From assembly GCF_029319185.1 (NCBI RefSeq), contig NZ_CP119754.1, forward strand, positions 2,108,001 to 2,172,000: a stretch of 64,000 nucleotides of DNA, read 5' to 3'. Each line of letters starts with the position of its first letter. The first letter of the stretch is position 1. The notes under the pieces were generated by a model. The model ran no database searches and was not told where the DNA came from. It saw nothing but the letters and a program-made list of their open reading frames with translations. Below are positions 46,938 to 55,718 of this stretch, one piece after another. This DNA is from Superficieibacter sp. HKU1. GTDB lineage: Bacteria; Pseudomonadota; Gammaproteobacteria; Enterobacterales; Enterobacteriaceae. The position numbers and the translations under genes were made by a program.

Positions 46938-49219
46938 TGTACGCCACAACGCTTAACGAACCGGGTTTCAGCCCGCACAGCCTGAATAAATACGCCTCTC
47001 TGATGGCGTCAGGCAATGGCTACATGGGCGTCCGGGCAACGCATGAAGAAGATTACACGGTGCAGACCCGCGGGATGTATCTTGCGGGGCTGTATCACCG
47101 GGCAGGAAAGGGGGAAACCAACGAGCTGGTTAATCTGCCGGACGTGGTCGGGGTGCAAATTGAACTGAACGGCGCGCCTTTCTCTCTGCTCAGCGGACAC
47201 CTTGAACAGTGGCACCGCGAACTGAACTTTGCTACCGGTGAGCTTCATCGTTCCGTGGTGTGGCAGGCACCGTGCGGTGCGCATTTCGCTATCGAAAGCC
47301 GGCGTTTTGCGTCTGCCGCCCAGCCGGAACTGTTCGCGCTGCGCTTAACCATTACGCCGCTGGATACAGCAGCCCGTATCTCGCTCAGCACCGGCATTGA
47401 CGCCACGCAAACCAACACCGGACGCCAGCACCTGGATGAAACCCAGGTCCGGGTTTTCGGCCAGCACTATCTGCAGGGCGTATACACCACCCAGGACGGC
47501 GCGGCGGAGGTGGTTATCTCTTCGTTTTGCCATATCAGCGGTGAAGCGCAAAGCAACGTTACGGCGAAGAACCGCCGTCTGCTGCAAAACAGCGCACTGG
47601 AGGTGGCAGCTGGTGAACGCGTGACCCTTGAGAAAATAACCTGGATAACCTGGTCTGACGATAGCCGTCGCGAATCAGCAACCCTGAGTGGACAAAGCCT
47701 GCAAGCGCTTCGCGAATGCGCCTCGCGGGGTTATGACAGCCTCTTTAGCGCATCGAAAAGCGCCTGGCGTCGTTTCTGGCAGCGTAGCCGCGTTGAAATC
47801 GAGGGCAGCGATCCGCGCGATCAGCAGGCGCTTGATTACGCGCTCTATCATCTGCACATCATGACGCCGGAACATGACGAGCGCAGCAGCATTGCAGCGA
47901 AAGCGCTGACCGGAGAAGGTTACAAAGGGCATGTTTTCTGGGATACCGAAGTGTTCCTTCTGCCTTTTCATCTGTTTACCGCCCCTGACGTTGCCCGCCA
48001 GTTGCTGCGCTACCGCTGGCATAATCTGCCCGGCGCACGTGAAAAAGCGCGGCGTAACGGCTGGCAGGGCGCGCTGTTCCCGTGGGAAAGCGCCCGCCGT
48101 GGTGAGGAAGAAACGCCGGAATTTGCCGCGATCAATATCCGCACCGGCGTGCGTCAAAAAGTGGCCTCTGCGCTGGCAGAACATCATCTGGTGGCAGACA
48201 TCGCCTGGGCGGTGATCGCTTACTGGCACGCTACCGGTGACGAACGTTTTATGGCGCACGAAGGGGTGGATTTGCTGATTGAGACGGCGACGTTCTGGAT
48301 CAGCCGGGCCACAGAGTGCAACGGGCGTCTGGAAATCCACGACGTTATTGGCCCGGACGAATATACCGAGCACGTCAACAATAACGCCTACACCAACTAC
48401 ATGGCGCATGATAACGTCGCGCAGGCGGTACATGTTGCCCGCCATTTTGCGCGGGGAGACGAGGCGTTCTATGCCAGCGCCGCGGCGTTTTTACAGCATC
48501 TGTGGTTACCTGAATGCGATGAAAATGGCGTCCTGCCTCAGGATGACACCTTCCTCGCAAAACCAGCTATTGATCTCACCCGGTACAAGGTGAAAGCCGG
48601 CAAGCAGACGATTTTACTGGATTACTCCCGCGCCGAAGTCAACGAGATGCAGATCCTCAAGCAGGCGGACGTGGTCATGCTGAATTATATGCTGCCCGAT
48701 CGCTTCACCCGCCGCGAGTGTCTGGCAAACCTGGCGTTCTACGAACCCCGCACCATTCATGACTCCTCATTAAGTAAAGCGATTCACGGAATTGTGGCGG
48801 CGCGTTGTGGGGATGTGCCGCAGGCGTATCAGTTCTGGCGCGACGGTATTGATATTGACCTGGGCGAGGAGCCGCACAGCAGCGACGACGGGATCCATGC
48901 TGCGGCAACCGGCGCCATCTGGCTGGGGGCGATTCAGGGCTTTGCCGGGCTGAGTCTGCATCAGGGAGGCGTAAAACTCGCGCCGCGCCTGCCGGCCCAC
49001 TGGCAAAAAATGACTTTCCCGCTGCACTGCCAGGGCGTCGCCATGCGCTGCACGTTGACGCATCAGCATATCAATATTGAAGCGGCGGCTTCCGTCAGTT
49101 TCTGGCTGTACGACCAGTACGTCACCGTGGAAGGTGAGGCGAGCTTTGCGTTAAGCGATTTTATTTTATCTGCGGCTGGGACCGCGACCACGGAGGGGCT
49201 ATGCAGCCGGAAGCCGTAA
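46934..49219 (+). CDS. ycjT: Kojibiose phosphorylase (GH65)
   Basis: 761 residues from the first of two adjacent ATGs at 46934, overlapping the ycjS stop (ATGA). It is a GH65 inverting phosphorylase: N-terminal beta-sandwich (about 1-260), then an (alpha/alpha)6 barrel with FWDTEVFLLPF, the catalytic Glu in HDVIGPDEYTEHVNNNAY, KQADVVML and the phosphate-binding HDSSLSKAIHG. It splits kojibiose (alpha-1,2-diglucose) to beta-glucose-1-phosphate and glucose. It overlaps ycjU by 19 bases. Confidence 0.93.
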   Translation: MMYATTLNEPGFSPHSLNKYASLMASGNGYMGVRATHEEDYTVQTRGMYLAGLYHRAGKGETNELVNLPDVVGVQIELNGAPFSLLSGHLEQWHRELNFATGELHRSVVWQAPCGAHFAIESRRFASAAQPELFALRLTITPLDTAARISLSTGIDATQTNTGRQHLDETQVRVFGQHYLQGVYTTQDGAAEVVISSFCHISGEAQSNVTAKNRRLLQNSALEVAAGERVTLEKITWITWSDDSRRESATLSGQSLQALRECASRGYDSLFSASKSAWRRFWQRSRVEIEGSDPRDQQALDYALYHLHIMTPEHDERSSIAAKALTGEGYKGHVFWDTEVFLLPFHLFTAPDVARQLLRYRWHNLPGAREKARRNGWQGALFPWESARRGEEETPEFAAINIRTGVRQKVASALAEHHLVADIAWAVIAYWHATGDERFMAHEGVDLLIETATFWISRATECNGRLEIHDVIGPDEYTEHVNNNAYTNYMAHDNVAQAVHVARHFARGDEAFYASAAAFLQHLWLPECDENGVLPQDDTFLAKPAIDLTRYKVKAGKQTILLDYSRAEVNEMQILKQADVVMLNYMLPDRFTRRECLANLAFYEPRTIHDSSLSKAIHGIVAARCGDVPQAYQFWRDGIDIDLGEEPHSSDDGIHAAATGAIWLGAIQGFAGLSLHQGGVKLAPRLPAHWQKMTFPLHCQGVAMRCTLTHQHINIEAAASVSFWLYDQYVTVEGEASFALSDFILSAAGTATTEGLCSRKP

Positions 49220-49863
49220 TTTTTGATTTGGACGGCGTCATTACCGACACCGCACATCTGCATTTTCATGCCTGGCGGCAGGTCGCCAGTGAGATTGGTA
49301 TTGAGATTGACGAGGCGTTTAACAATGCCCTGAAGGGCATCAGCCGTGGCGAGTCACTGCGGCGCATTTTGCACTTCGGCGGGCGCGAAGCGGACTTTTC
49401 TCAGGCGCAGCGTGACGAACTGGCCACCCGTAAAAACAGGATTTATGTCGGGTCGCTTAACCAGCTTACGGCGCAATCCATTCTGCCGGGCATCCATGAC
49501 CTGCTGCTGGAACTTAAGCAGCGCGGGATCCCCACCGGCCTGGCTTCGGTTTCGCTGAACGCTCCCACCATCCTGAACATGCTGGGCATTACCGAACTGT
49601 TTACGTTCTGTGCCGACGCCGGAAAGATCGCCCGCTCAAAACCGGACCCGGAGATTTTCCTCGCGGCCTGTCGCGGGCTGGGCGTCTGCGCCTCACACTG
49701 CATTGGTATCGAAGACGCCCAGGCGGGAATTGACGCTATTAATGCCAGCGGCATGCGCTCCATCGGTATTGGTACGGATCTCCAGCATGCCGGGCTTCGA
49801 CTTCTCTCAACCGAACAACTTACGTGGCCGTGCTTATCGGCATTCTGGCAACGCGCAAAATAA
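49201..49863 (+). CDS. ycjU: Beta-phosphoglucomutase
   Basis: 220 residues of the HAD superfamily, subclass I: nucleophile Asp9 and acid/base Asp11 in FDLDGVITD, Thr/Ser motif in ASVSLNAP, KSKPDP-type RSKPDPEIF, and IGIEDAQAGIDAI. It converts beta-glucose-1-phosphate, the product of YcjT, to glucose-6-phosphate, linking the cluster to glycolysis. Confidence 0.95.
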   Translation: MQPEAVIFDLDGVITDTAHLHFHAWRQVASEIGIEIDEAFNNALKGISRGESLRRILHFGGREADFSQAQRDELATRKNRIYVGSLNQLTAQSILPGIHDLLLELKQRGIPTGLASVSLNAPTILNMLGITELFTFCADAGKIARSKPDPEIFLAACRGLGVCASHCIGIEDAQAGIDAINASGMRSIGIGTDLQHAGLRLLSTEQLTWPCLSAFWQRAK

Positions 49864-49873
49864 GGAAATTACG

Positions 49874-50959
49874 ATGGCACAACTTTCGTTACGGCATATC
49901 CAGAAGATTTACGACAACCAGGTGCATGTCGTTAAAGACTTTACTCTGGAAATTGAAGATAAGGAATTTATCGTTTTCGTCGGGCCGTCAGGCTGTGGTA
50001 AATCAACCACTCTGCGTATGATTGCCGGTCTGGAAGAGATTAGCGCGGGCGATCTGATGATCGACGGCGTGCGGATGAACGATGTCCCGGCCAAAGCGCG
50101 TAATATCGCGATGGTCTTTCAAAACTACGCCCTGTATCCGCACATGACCGTGTACGACAACATGGCGTTCGGTCTGAAGATGCAGAAAATCGATGCCAAA
50201 GTCATTGATGAACGCGTGAACTGGGCTGCCAACGTGCTGGGTCTGCGTGACTATCTGAAGCGTAAACCGGGCGCACTCTCCGGCGGACAGCGTCAACGCG
50301 TGGCGCTGGGCCGCGCGATTGTCCGCGAAGCGGGCGTGTTTTTGATGGATGAACCGCTGTCGAACCTGGATGCCAAACTGCGCGTTCAGATGCGGGCGGA
50401 GATCAGCAAACTGCATCAAAAACTGAATACCACCATGATCTACGTCACCCACGATCAAACCGAAGCCATGACCATGGCAACGAGAATTGTGATCCTGAAA
50501 GACGGTATCGTACAGCAGGTTGGGGCACCCAAAACGGTATATAACCAGCCAGCCAATATGTTTGTCGCCGGATTCATTGGTTCACCGGCGATGAATTTTA
50601 TTCGCGGTGCAATTGACGGCAATATGTTTGTGACGGAAACGCTGAAATTAACCATTCCGGAAAATAAGTTGGCCGTGTTACAAAAGCAGGGATATGAACA
50701 TAAAGCGGTGGTAATGGGGATTCGCCCGGAAGATATTCATCCTGACGAAACCCGGCAGGCCAATTGTATTGCGGCAAAAATCAGCGTCGCCGAATTAACC
50801 GGCGCTGAATTTATGCTCTATACCACCGTGGGGGGGCATGAGTTAGTGGTCCGTGCCGGAGCGATGAATGATTATCATGCCGGAGAAAAAATTAATATTC
50901 ATTTTGATATGTCCAAGTGCCATTTTTTTGATACTGAAAGCGAAATAGCAATTCAGTAA
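49874..50959 (+). CDS. ycjV: YcjV, sugar ABC transporter ATPase (MalK type), intact
   Basis: 361 residues from the ATG at 49874 with AAGGAAATT upstream. All nucleotide-binding motifs are present: Walker A GPSGCGKSTT, Q-loop VFQNYALYPHMTV, signature LSGGQRQRVALGRA, Walker B VFLMDEPLSNLD, and His-switch VTHDQ. The C-terminal OB-type regulatory domain (about 235-360) is complete. In E. coli K-12 ycjV is annotated as a pseudogene; this copy is full length, giving the YcjNOP transporter its own ATPase. Confidence 0.93.
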   Translation: MAQLSLRHIQKIYDNQVHVVKDFTLEIEDKEFIVFVGPSGCGKSTTLRMIAGLEEISAGDLMIDGVRMNDVPAKARNIAMVFQNYALYPHMTVYDNMAFGLKMQKIDAKVIDERVNWAANVLGLRDYLKRKPGALSGGQRQRVALGRAIVREAGVFLMDEPLSNLDAKLRVQMRAEISKLHQKLNTTMIYVTHDQTEAMTMATRIVILKDGIVQQVGAPKTVYNQPANMFVAGFIGSPAMNFIRGAIDGNMFVTETLKLTIPENKLAVLQKQGYEHKAVVMGIRPEDIHPDETRQANCIAAKISVAELTGAEFMLYTTVGGHELVVRAGAMNDYHAGEKINIHFDMSKCHFFDTESEIAIQ

Positions 50960-50968
50960 TTTAGCTGC

Positions 50969-50988
50969 GCCGGGAATAGTGCCCCGGC
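50969..50988 (+). terminator. Hairpin between ycjV and ompG
   Basis: GCCGGG and CCCGGC pair across an eight-base loop, nine bases after the ycjV stop. Without a U run it may only reduce read-through into ompG. Confidence 0.45.
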
Positions 50989-51018
50989 ATTATCTCGATT
51001 GTACAAGGAATCTGGATT

Positions 51019-51921
51019 ATGAGTACTCTACTTAAGGGCATCGCGCTGGCGATGTGCGCGGGTATAACCTGCGGGCAGGCGGCTGAAAATAATGACTGGC
51101 ATTTTAATATTGGTGCCATGTACGAAAGTGAAAACGTCGAAGGTCAGGCTGATGATATGGACGGACTGGCGGAACCGTCTATTTATTTTAATGCGGCGAA
51201 CGGACCGTGGCGAATTGCCGTGGCATATTATCAGGAAGGTCCGGTAGATTATAGCGCGGGGAAACGAGGAACCTGGTTTGACCGTCCTGAACTGGAAGTA
51301 CACTATCAATTTCTGGAAAGCGATGATTTCAGTTTTGGTTTAACCGGGGGATTCCGTAATTACGGCTACCATTATGTAAATGAAGACGCGGATACTGCCA
51401 ATATGCAGCGCTGGAAAGTCGCGCCGGACTGGGATGTGAAACTGTCGGACGATTTGCGCTTCAGCGGCTGGTTTGCGATGTATCAGTTCGTCAACGATCT
51501 GAGCACGACCGGCTATTCCGACAGCCGTGTGGAAACGGAAACGGGTCTGAATTATACCTTCAATGAAACCGTTGGCCTGACGGTAAACTATTATCTTGAA
51601 CGTGGGTTTAATCTCGCCGGGAACCGCAATAACGGGGAGTTTTCCACGCAGGAGATCCGCGCCTACGTGCCGATTTCTCTCGGCAATACAACGCTGACGC
51701 CGTATACCCGGATTGGCCTGGATCGCTGGTCTAACTGGGACTGGAGAGACGATCCGGATCGCGAGGGGCATGACTTCAACCGTCTCGGCCTGCTTTATGC
51801 TTATGATTTCCAGAACGGCCTTTCAATGACCGTGGAATACGCTTACGAATGGGAAAATCATGATGAAGGGGAACGCGATCGCTTCCACTATGCAGGTGTT
51901 GGTGTGAACTATTCTTTCTGA
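51019..51921 (+). CDS. ompG: Outer-membrane porin OmpG
   Basis: 300 residues. The signal peptide ends near residue 21-22 (CGQAAENNDW). The rest alternates polar and hydrophobic residues with many aromatic belts, and ends in the C-terminal Phe (YAGVGVNYSF) that BAM recognises. OmpG is a 14-stranded monomeric porin with no specific sugar site. Here it ends the cluster that imports and degrades glucosides and is the likely outer-membrane entry. Confidence 0.95.
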   Translation: MSTLLKGIALAMCAGITCGQAAENNDWHFNIGAMYESENVEGQADDMDGLAEPSIYFNAANGPWRIAVAYYQEGPVDYSAGKRGTWFDRPELEVHYQFLESDDFSFGLTGGFRNYGYHYVNEDADTANMQRWKVAPDWDVKLSDDLRFSGWFAMYQFVNDLSTTGYSDSRVETETGLNYTFNETVGLTVNYYLERGFNLAGNRNNGEFSTQEIRAYVPISLGNTTLTPYTRIGLDRWSNWDWRDDPDREGHDFNRLGLLYAYDFQNGLSMTVEYAYEWENHDEGERDRFHYAGVGVNYSF

Positions 51922-51930
51922 TAATTCCCG

Positions 51931-51955
51931 GCCCGGTAGCCAGCATCTGCCGGGC
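51931..51955. terminator. Hairpin between convergent ompG and ycjW
   Basis: GCCCGG and CCGGGC pair across 13 bases; an overlapping CCAGC/GCTGG pairing is also possible. Its place in a 40-base gap between convergent genes suggests a shared terminator. Confidence 0.5.
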
Positions 51956-51961
51956 TGGTAT

Positions 51962-52972
51962 TCAGGCCAGCGAGGCGGTAAGGGATATTTGCGTTTTCAC
52001 CGTGATCGCCTGCGGACTGGCTTTGCCGGCGATCCGCTTAAACAGCACGTCGCAGCTTTGCTCCCCTAGTTCGCGGCTGGGGACATCAATCCCTCCTGGC
52101 GATGGTGTCAGTATGAATGAGAGCATTTCATTACTATAGCCCACTACCGCAAGCTGCTGGGGAATGCTTATATTCTTCTCCGCGGCGACGCGATATAAAC
52201 TCATTATTTTAAAACTGTCGGTAGCAAATACAGCGTCAGGCAACTGCGGCTGGTTTAATAACGTTCGCGCCGCGTCAAGTGCACTCTCGTGGGTATATCC
52301 TGCATCGATGATCCATTGCGACCGCAGCGGGAAATGATGCTTTTCCAGACTGGTTTTATAGCCATTAAGACGGTCGATTGAAACGTGGTAATCAAGAGGC
52401 GCATGCAGGCAGGCAATATTTTTATGACCGCGCTGGATCAACGCATCGGTCAGGGCAATGCTATCGCGGAAATTATCGGTGTCGACAGAGCAAATGTGTT
52501 GATATTGCCCCTCAACTTTTCCAATCACGACCACCGGAACATGATAACTGTCCAGCCGGGCAAAAAAGGACTCATCAGCCGGGGAACTGAGCATAATAAT
52601 GCCTTTGATCATTTTCTGCTTAATTTTACTTTCGCATTTCTGTAAATCGTCTTCAGAACTGTGCGAGGTCTGTAAAATAACGTCAAATCCTTCGTCTTCA
52701 GCCTTTGCCGTGATAGCGTGGAGCACCTCTGAAAAGAAAGGGTTGCCTGCCGTGGTTTTCGCTGAGCGGGTAGAAATAACCATTATCGCATCGAAACCCG
52801 AGGAGGTTAGCGCTCGTGCCAGTTTATTTGGCTGGTAGTTTAATTGTTCAATGGCTTGCAGAACTTTTTCCCGCGCTTCGGGTGAAATGTTGGTCTGCTT
52901 ATTCAATACGCGGGAAACCGTCGATTTCGACACGCCGGATACGCGGGCAATATCATAAATAGTGGGTGACAT
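51962..52972 (-). CDS. ycjW: LacI-family regulator YcjW
   Basis: 336 residues from the ATG at 52972, giving MSPTIYDIARVSGVSKSTVSRVLN, the standard LacI helix-turn-helix start. An ATG at 52993 would add MTEQSGS; neither has a strong ribosome-binding site. The hinge region is NYQPNKLARAL, and the periplasmic-binding-like effector domain runs to the end. E. coli YcjW represses the ycj genes and has also been linked to H2S production. It is convergent with ompG and so encoded apart from the operon it likely controls. Confidence 0.92.
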   Translation of the reverse strand: MSPTIYDIARVSGVSKSTVSRVLNKQTNISPEAREKVLQAIEQLNYQPNKLARALTSSGFDAIMVISTRSAKTTAGNPFFSEVLHAITAKAEDEGFDVILQTSHSSEDDLQKCESKIKQKMIKGIIMLSSPADESFFARLDSYHVPVVVIGKVEGQYQHICSVDTDNFRDSIALTDALIQRGHKNIACLHAPLDYHVSIDRLNGYKTSLEKHHFPLRSQWIIDAGYTHESALDAARTLLNQPQLPDAVFATDSFKIMSLYRVAAEKNISIPQQLAVVGYSNEMLSFILTPSPGGIDVPSRELGEQSCDVLFKRIAGKASPQAITVKTQISLTASLA

Positions 52973-53047
52973 ACTTCCAGACTGCTCCGTCATAGCGTCT
53001 AAATTGTGACTATCTTACTGGAGATGGGTCTGATTACAATAACAGTG

Positions 53048-53076
53048 GTTGGATTAACAACAACCTGACCCCATTT
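53048..53076 (+). promoter_or_regulatory. Probable sigma-32 (heat-shock) promoter of ycjX-ycjF
   Basis: GTTGGAT (53048-53054), a 14-base spacer, then CCCCATTT (53069-53076). The -10 matches the CCCCAT-T heat-shock consensus exactly and the -35 resembles CTTGAAA. The E. coli ycjXF genes are known members of the sigma-32 regulon. Confidence 0.7.
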
Positions 53077-53129
53077 TGTATACTCAGGCTACACCGCCTG
53101 GCAGCAGCGACAGACAGAAAGGGAAGGGA

Positions 53130-54527
53130 ATGAAGCGACTTAAAAACGAATTAAACGCGCTAATGAATCGTGGTGTGGACCGGCACCTGCGTCTGGCGGT
53201 AACCGGCCTGAGCCGCAGCGGTAAAACGGCGTTCATTACCTCGATGGTCAATCAGCTTCTGAACCTCCATGCAGGGGCGCGGTTGCCGCTGCTGAGCGCC
53301 GCGCGTGAAGAGCGGCTGTTAGGCGTAAAGCGGGTACCGCAGCGCGACTTCGGCGTTCCCCGTTTTACCTATGATGAAGGACTGGCCCAGCTCTACGCCT
53401 TGCCGCCGACCTGGCCGACGGCGACCCGTGGGGTTAGCGAGATCAACCTGGCCCTGCGCTTTCGCTCAAACGATTCGCTGCTGCGTCACTTCAGAGAAAC
53501 CTCAACGCTGTATCTGGAAATCGTTGATTATCCTGGAGAATGGCTGCTCGATCTGCCGATGCTGGCGCAGGATTATCTGAGCTGGTCCCGGCAGATGACC
53601 GGCTTACTACAGGGACAGCGTGCGGAGTGGTCGCTGAAATGGCGCGAGCTTTGTCAGGGTCTTGATCCGCTGGCCCCCGCCGATGAAAACCGGCTAGCGG
53701 AGATTGCCGCCGCCTGGACCGCGTATTTGCACCAGTGCAAAACCGAAGGGCTGCATTTTATCCAGCCCGGACGATTCGTGCTGCCCGGCGATATGGCAGG
53801 CGCCCCCGCGCTCCAGTTTTTCCCGTGGCCAAACGTTGATGAGACTGGCGAATCCGCTCTGGCGCAGGCAGGGCGACAGACTAACGCGGGCATGCTGCGC
53901 GAGCGGTTTAATTATTACTGTGAGAAGGTGGTTAAAGGCTTTTACAAAGAGTACTTCCTGCGCTTTGATCGGCAGATTGTGCTGGTGGATTGTCTGCAAC
54001 CGCTCAATAGCGGCCCGCAGGCGTTTAACGATATGCGCCTGGCGCTGACGCAATTAATGCAGAGCTTTCATTACGGTCAGCGCACGCTGTTCCGCCGCCT
54101 TTTTTCGCCGGTGATTGATAAACTGCTGTTCGCCGCCACCAAAGCCGATCATGTGACTCTCGATCAGCACGCCAATATGGTGTCGCTGCTACAACAGCTG
54201 ATTCAGGACGCCTGGCAGAACGCGGCCTTTGAAGGTATTGCGATGGACTGCCTTGGTCTCGCCTCGGTGCAGGCGACGCAAAGCGGGGTGATCGACGTAG
54301 AGGGTGAAAAAGTGCCTGCGCTACGGGGACATCGTCTTGATGACGGTACGCCGCTGACGGTCTATCCGGGTGAGGTTCCCGCCCGGCTGCCGGGCCAGGC
54401 GTTCTGGCAGCAGCAGGGGTTTCAATTTGGAGCGTTTCGCCCGCCGGTGCTGGACGTCGATAAGCCGTTACCGCACATCCGCATCGACGCGGCACTGGAA
54501 TTTTTAATTGGGGATAAATTGCGATGA
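53130..54527 (+). CDS. ycjX: YcjX, stress-induced P-loop protein (DUF463)
   Basis: 465 residues from the ATG at 53130 (GGGAAGGGA upstream). The P-loop GLSRSGKTAF lies near residues 25-34, with DYPGEWLLDLPML as the Walker B-like segment and FAATKADHV resembling the NKxD base-recognition motif. It is a predicted nucleotide-binding protein of heat-shock and envelope-stress regulons; the cellular reaction is unknown. It overlaps ycjF by four bases. Confidence 0.92.
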   Translation: MKRLKNELNALMNRGVDRHLRLAVTGLSRSGKTAFITSMVNQLLNLHAGARLPLLSAAREERLLGVKRVPQRDFGVPRFTYDEGLAQLYALPPTWPTATRGVSEINLALRFRSNDSLLRHFRETSTLYLEIVDYPGEWLLDLPMLAQDYLSWSRQMTGLLQGQRAEWSLKWRELCQGLDPLAPADENRLAEIAAAWTAYLHQCKTEGLHFIQPGRFVLPGDMAGAPALQFFPWPNVDETGESALAQAGRQTNAGMLRERFNYYCEKVVKGFYKEYFLRFDRQIVLVDCLQPLNSGPQAFNDMRLALTQLMQSFHYGQRTLFRRLFSPVIDKLLFAATKADHVTLDQHANMVSLLQQLIQDAWQNAAFEGIAMDCLGLASVQATQSGVIDVEGEKVPALRGHRLDDGTPLTVYPGEVPARLPGQAFWQQQGFQFGAFRPPVLDVDKPLPHIRIDAALEFLIGDKLR

Positions 54528-55591
54528 CTGAACCACTCAAGCCGCGTATTGACTTTGCCGGCCCGCTGGAAGCCGAACGGGAAGAGTCGTTCAGGGCGTC
54601 CCGCCACTTTAACGATGTCGACTCACAAACGTTTGCTCCGGCAGTCGCGGACGATCCGCTCCTTGATGAAGGGCCAGCAGAAGCCGCCGTGACGGCGGTA
54701 CTGCGTCCAAAACGCAGCCTGTGGCGTAAGATGGTGATGGCGGGTCTGGCGCTGTTTGGCGTCAGCGTGGTCGGGCAGGGCGTCCAGTGGGCGATGAACG
54801 CCTGGCACACCCAGGACTGGGTGGCGCTTGGGGGGTGTGCCGCCGGAGCGCTGATCGTCGGCGCGGGCGTTGGCTCAGTTGCAAGCGAATGGCGACGTTT
54901 GTGGCGGCTGCGCCAGCGGGCGCACGAGCGTGACGAAGCGCGTGAGTTACTTACCAGTCATGGAACCGGTAAAGGGCGCGCGTTTTGTGAAGCGCTGGCG
55001 CGCCAGGCGGGTATTGACCAGTCACATCCTGCCTTACAGCGCTGGTATGCTGCGATCCACGAAACGCAAAACGACCGGGAGATTGTCAGCTTATATGCCC
55101 ATCTGGTGCAGCCGGTACTGGATGTGCAGGCGCGGCGTGAAATCAGCCGTTCGGCGGCTGAGTCTACTTTGATGATTGCCGTTAGCCCACTGGCGCTGGT
55201 GGATATGGCGTTTATTGCCTGGCGTAACCTGCGCCTTATCAATCGTATTGCTGCTCTGTACGGTATTGAACTGGGGTATTACAGTCGCCTGCGCCTGTTT
55301 CGCCTGGTGCTGCTGAACATGGCCTTTGCCGGTGCCAGTGAGCTGGTGCGGGAAGTGGGAATGGACTGGATGTCTCAGGATCTTGCCGCCCGGCTGTCAA
55401 CCCGGGCCGCGCAGGGTATCGGCGCGGGATTACTCACCGCCCGGCTGGGTATTAAGGCCATGGAACTGTGCCGTCCATTACCGTGGATTGACGATGATAA
55501 GCCGCGTCTGGGCGATTTTCGCCGTCAACTTGTCGGTCAGCTGAAAGACACCCTCCAGCGCAACAAAACGCCGGGCGACCGCTCACAATAA
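54524..55591 (+). CDS. ycjF: YcjF, inner-membrane protein (UPF0283)
   Basis: 355 residues. A charged N-terminal segment (about 1-65) is followed by two membrane helices (about 70-88 and 98-118, the second Gly/Ala-rich), then a cytoplasmic region and a further hydrophobic stretch near 215-235. It is coupled to ycjX through an ATGA overlap, and the pair probably works together at the membrane. Function is unknown. Confidence 0.9.
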   Translation: MTEPLKPRIDFAGPLEAEREESFRASRHFNDVDSQTFAPAVADDPLLDEGPAEAAVTAVLRPKRSLWRKMVMAGLALFGVSVVGQGVQWAMNAWHTQDWVALGGCAAGALIVGAGVGSVASEWRRLWRLRQRAHERDEARELLTSHGTGKGRAFCEALARQAGIDQSHPALQRWYAAIHETQNDREIVSLYAHLVQPVLDVQARREISRSAAESTLMIAVSPLALVDMAFIAWRNLRLINRIAALYGIELGYYSRLRLFRLVLLNMAFAGASELVREVGMDWMSQDLAARLSTRAAQGIGAGLLTARLGIKAMELCRPLPWIDDDKPRLGDFRRQLVGQLKDTLQRNKTPGDRSQ

Positions 55592-55631
55592 GCACATAAT
55601 TACGCTCCCACACGTCACTTTTCCACTAAGC

Positions 55632-55649
55632 TGTCAATATTTGTTGACA
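55632..55649. promoter_or_regulatory. Probable TyrR box (tyrR autoregulation)
   Basis: TGTCAATATTTGTTGACA has the TGT-N-AA, six bases, TT-N-ACA pattern of the TyrR consensus and is a near-perfect palindrome, 70 bases before the tyrR start. E. coli tyrR is autorepressed. Confidence 0.7.
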
Positions 55650-55718
55650 GCTATCTTCCCGATTGCCTGCGGGTAGCTTATTATTCTTATCATCGTTGAC
55701 TGTTCAGGGAAAAATCCC

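Noticed and set aside
47675..48445. 256-codon minus-strand open frame inside ycjT
   Set aside because: Mirrors the GH65 catalytic domain; composition is that of a reverse-frame shadow.
49610..49873. Long N-terminal extension of ycjV
   Set aside because: The extension lies inside ycjU in another frame; the ATG at 49874 has a ribosome-binding site and the standard MalK-type start.
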